Positions 63,672 to 64,000 of a stretch of DNA of 64,000 bases are shown here, piece after piece. The DNA is taken from assembly GCA_037718865.1 (NCBI GenBank), contig JBBJMP010000014.1, positions 1-64,000 of the forward strand, given 5' to 3'. Origin of the DNA: JADCRZ01 sp037718865. Its GTDB lineage: Bacteria; Bacteroidota; Bacteroidia; Chitinophagales; Chitinophagaceae. The notes under the pieces are model-generated. The model saw only the letters and a program-made list of their open reading frames with translations, ran no database searches and was not told the origin of the DNA. Positions within the stretch are counted from its first letter, which is position 1. The number at the start of each line of letters is the position of its first letter. A program made the position numbers and the translations under genes.

Positions 63672-64000
63672 TTAATGGAAGGGGTTACGTACAATTTTTG
63701 GATTATTATCTATAACACTTTGAGCAATGGAAGAATAATAATTACCCGGCCTAAAGAACCTGGGCGCTTTAAATCTTGGGGCGATGAATTTATCAAACAC
63801 ATATTTTCCATCGTCAGGATGGCCGGGGCGAACGATACGGTAGGGATAAAGCGCATAGATATTTGCATCCGGGTTGGTAGTGGTTCCATCCCATACCTTG
63901 TCGGCGATTCTCCATCTGATCAGGTCCCAAAGACGATGGTCCTCAAAAGCAAGCTCTACCTTACGTTCATTCTGAATTCTTTGGAGCGTCAGTGTGGTAA
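63672..64000 (-). CDS. SusD/RagB-family lipoprotein, C-terminal part (continues past the window end)
   Basis: The minus frame entering from the window edge reads LTLQRIQNERKVELAFEDHR and then LWDLIRWRIADKVWDG, the diagnostic C-terminal motif of SusD proteins. It ends YYSSIAQSVIDNNPKIVRNP FH before the stop at 63672. About 109 codons are visible; some 400 more, with the lipoprotein signal, lie beyond 64000. A susC gene is expected upstream of it. It is the first visible gene of PUL 3. Confidence 0.9.
   Translation of the reverse strand, partial: TTLTLQRIQNERKVELAFEDHRLWDLIRWRIADKVWDGTTTNPDANIYALYPYRIVRPGHPDDGKYVFDKFIAPRFKAPRFFRPGNYYSSIAQSVIDNNPKIVRNPFH

Overview
The window is a chromosomal stretch from a Bacteroidota bacterium, most likely of the Chitinophagia (inference). 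The evidence is three SusC/SusD-type outer-membrane uptake loci, a SusR-like membrane-bound regulator, a type IX secretion tail on a subtilase, promoters of the Bacteroidota form (TTTG, about 19-20 nt, TAnnTTTG), weak ribosome binding sites, and G/C-box and CACAAAG-type dispersed palindromic repeats between genes.

Layout. Bases 1-705 hold three large direct repeats built from GCCCC/GGGGC palindromes. Bases 706-18107 are a housekeeping block: an M14 peptidase, ribosomal protein S20, the E1 and E2 subunits of 2-oxoglutarate dehydrogenase, an rRNA cytosine methyltransferase, a secreted subtilase, a lipoprotein, MnmA, SSB, an Ldh-family oxidoreductase overlapping an aspartate kinase, an esterase, a 4 x 131 bp tandem repeat and QueA. 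A tRNA-Ser(GCT) with a clear promoter (18431-18588) marks the change to accessory, visibly more A+T-rich DNA.

Accessory part. PUL 1 (19025-35655, minus strand) is a starch/alpha-glucan-type locus: SusR-like regulator, SusC, SusD, a giant FG-GAP/ASPIC lipoprotein, two tandemly duplicated GH13 enzymes, a SusA-like GH13 and a Tat-signal Gfo/Idh oxidoreductase. A truncated IS4-type transposase (35667-35939) separates it from PUL 2 (36486-52702, plus strand): SusC, SusD, a multidomain GH43 protein, pirin, a membrane patatin with a five-helix partner, a 5'-truncated GH78 rhamnosidase, a GH71/99-like enzyme and an esterase. Inside PUL 2 lies what looks like a collapsed type I restriction-modification locus (50454-51796): an HsdM N-terminal fragment, a DUF1016 gene cut off before its nuclease domain, a possible HsdR tail and an intact YgjP-like metallopeptidase. 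PUL 3 (52722 to beyond the window end, minus strand) couples SusD, DUF3823, GH31 and GH39 to a complete-looking oxidative route for a deoxy- or pentose sugar acid: RhmD-like dehydratase, SDR, AraD1/FAH enzyme, MFS transporter and ketoglutarate-semialdehyde-type dehydrogenase.

How the genes work together. In each PUL the SusC/SusD pair binds and imports oligosaccharides, surface or periplasmic glycoside hydrolases trim them, and in PUL 3 the freed acid sugar enters a cytosolic non-phosphorylative pathway ending in pyruvate plus lactate or in 2-oxoglutarate. The latter would feed the oxidative TCA step encoded at 3137-7212. No wholly new system is evident. The most unusual items are the eroded defence locus with its twin hairpins, the patatin/five-TM pair, the structured queA leader and the families of dispersed palindromes.
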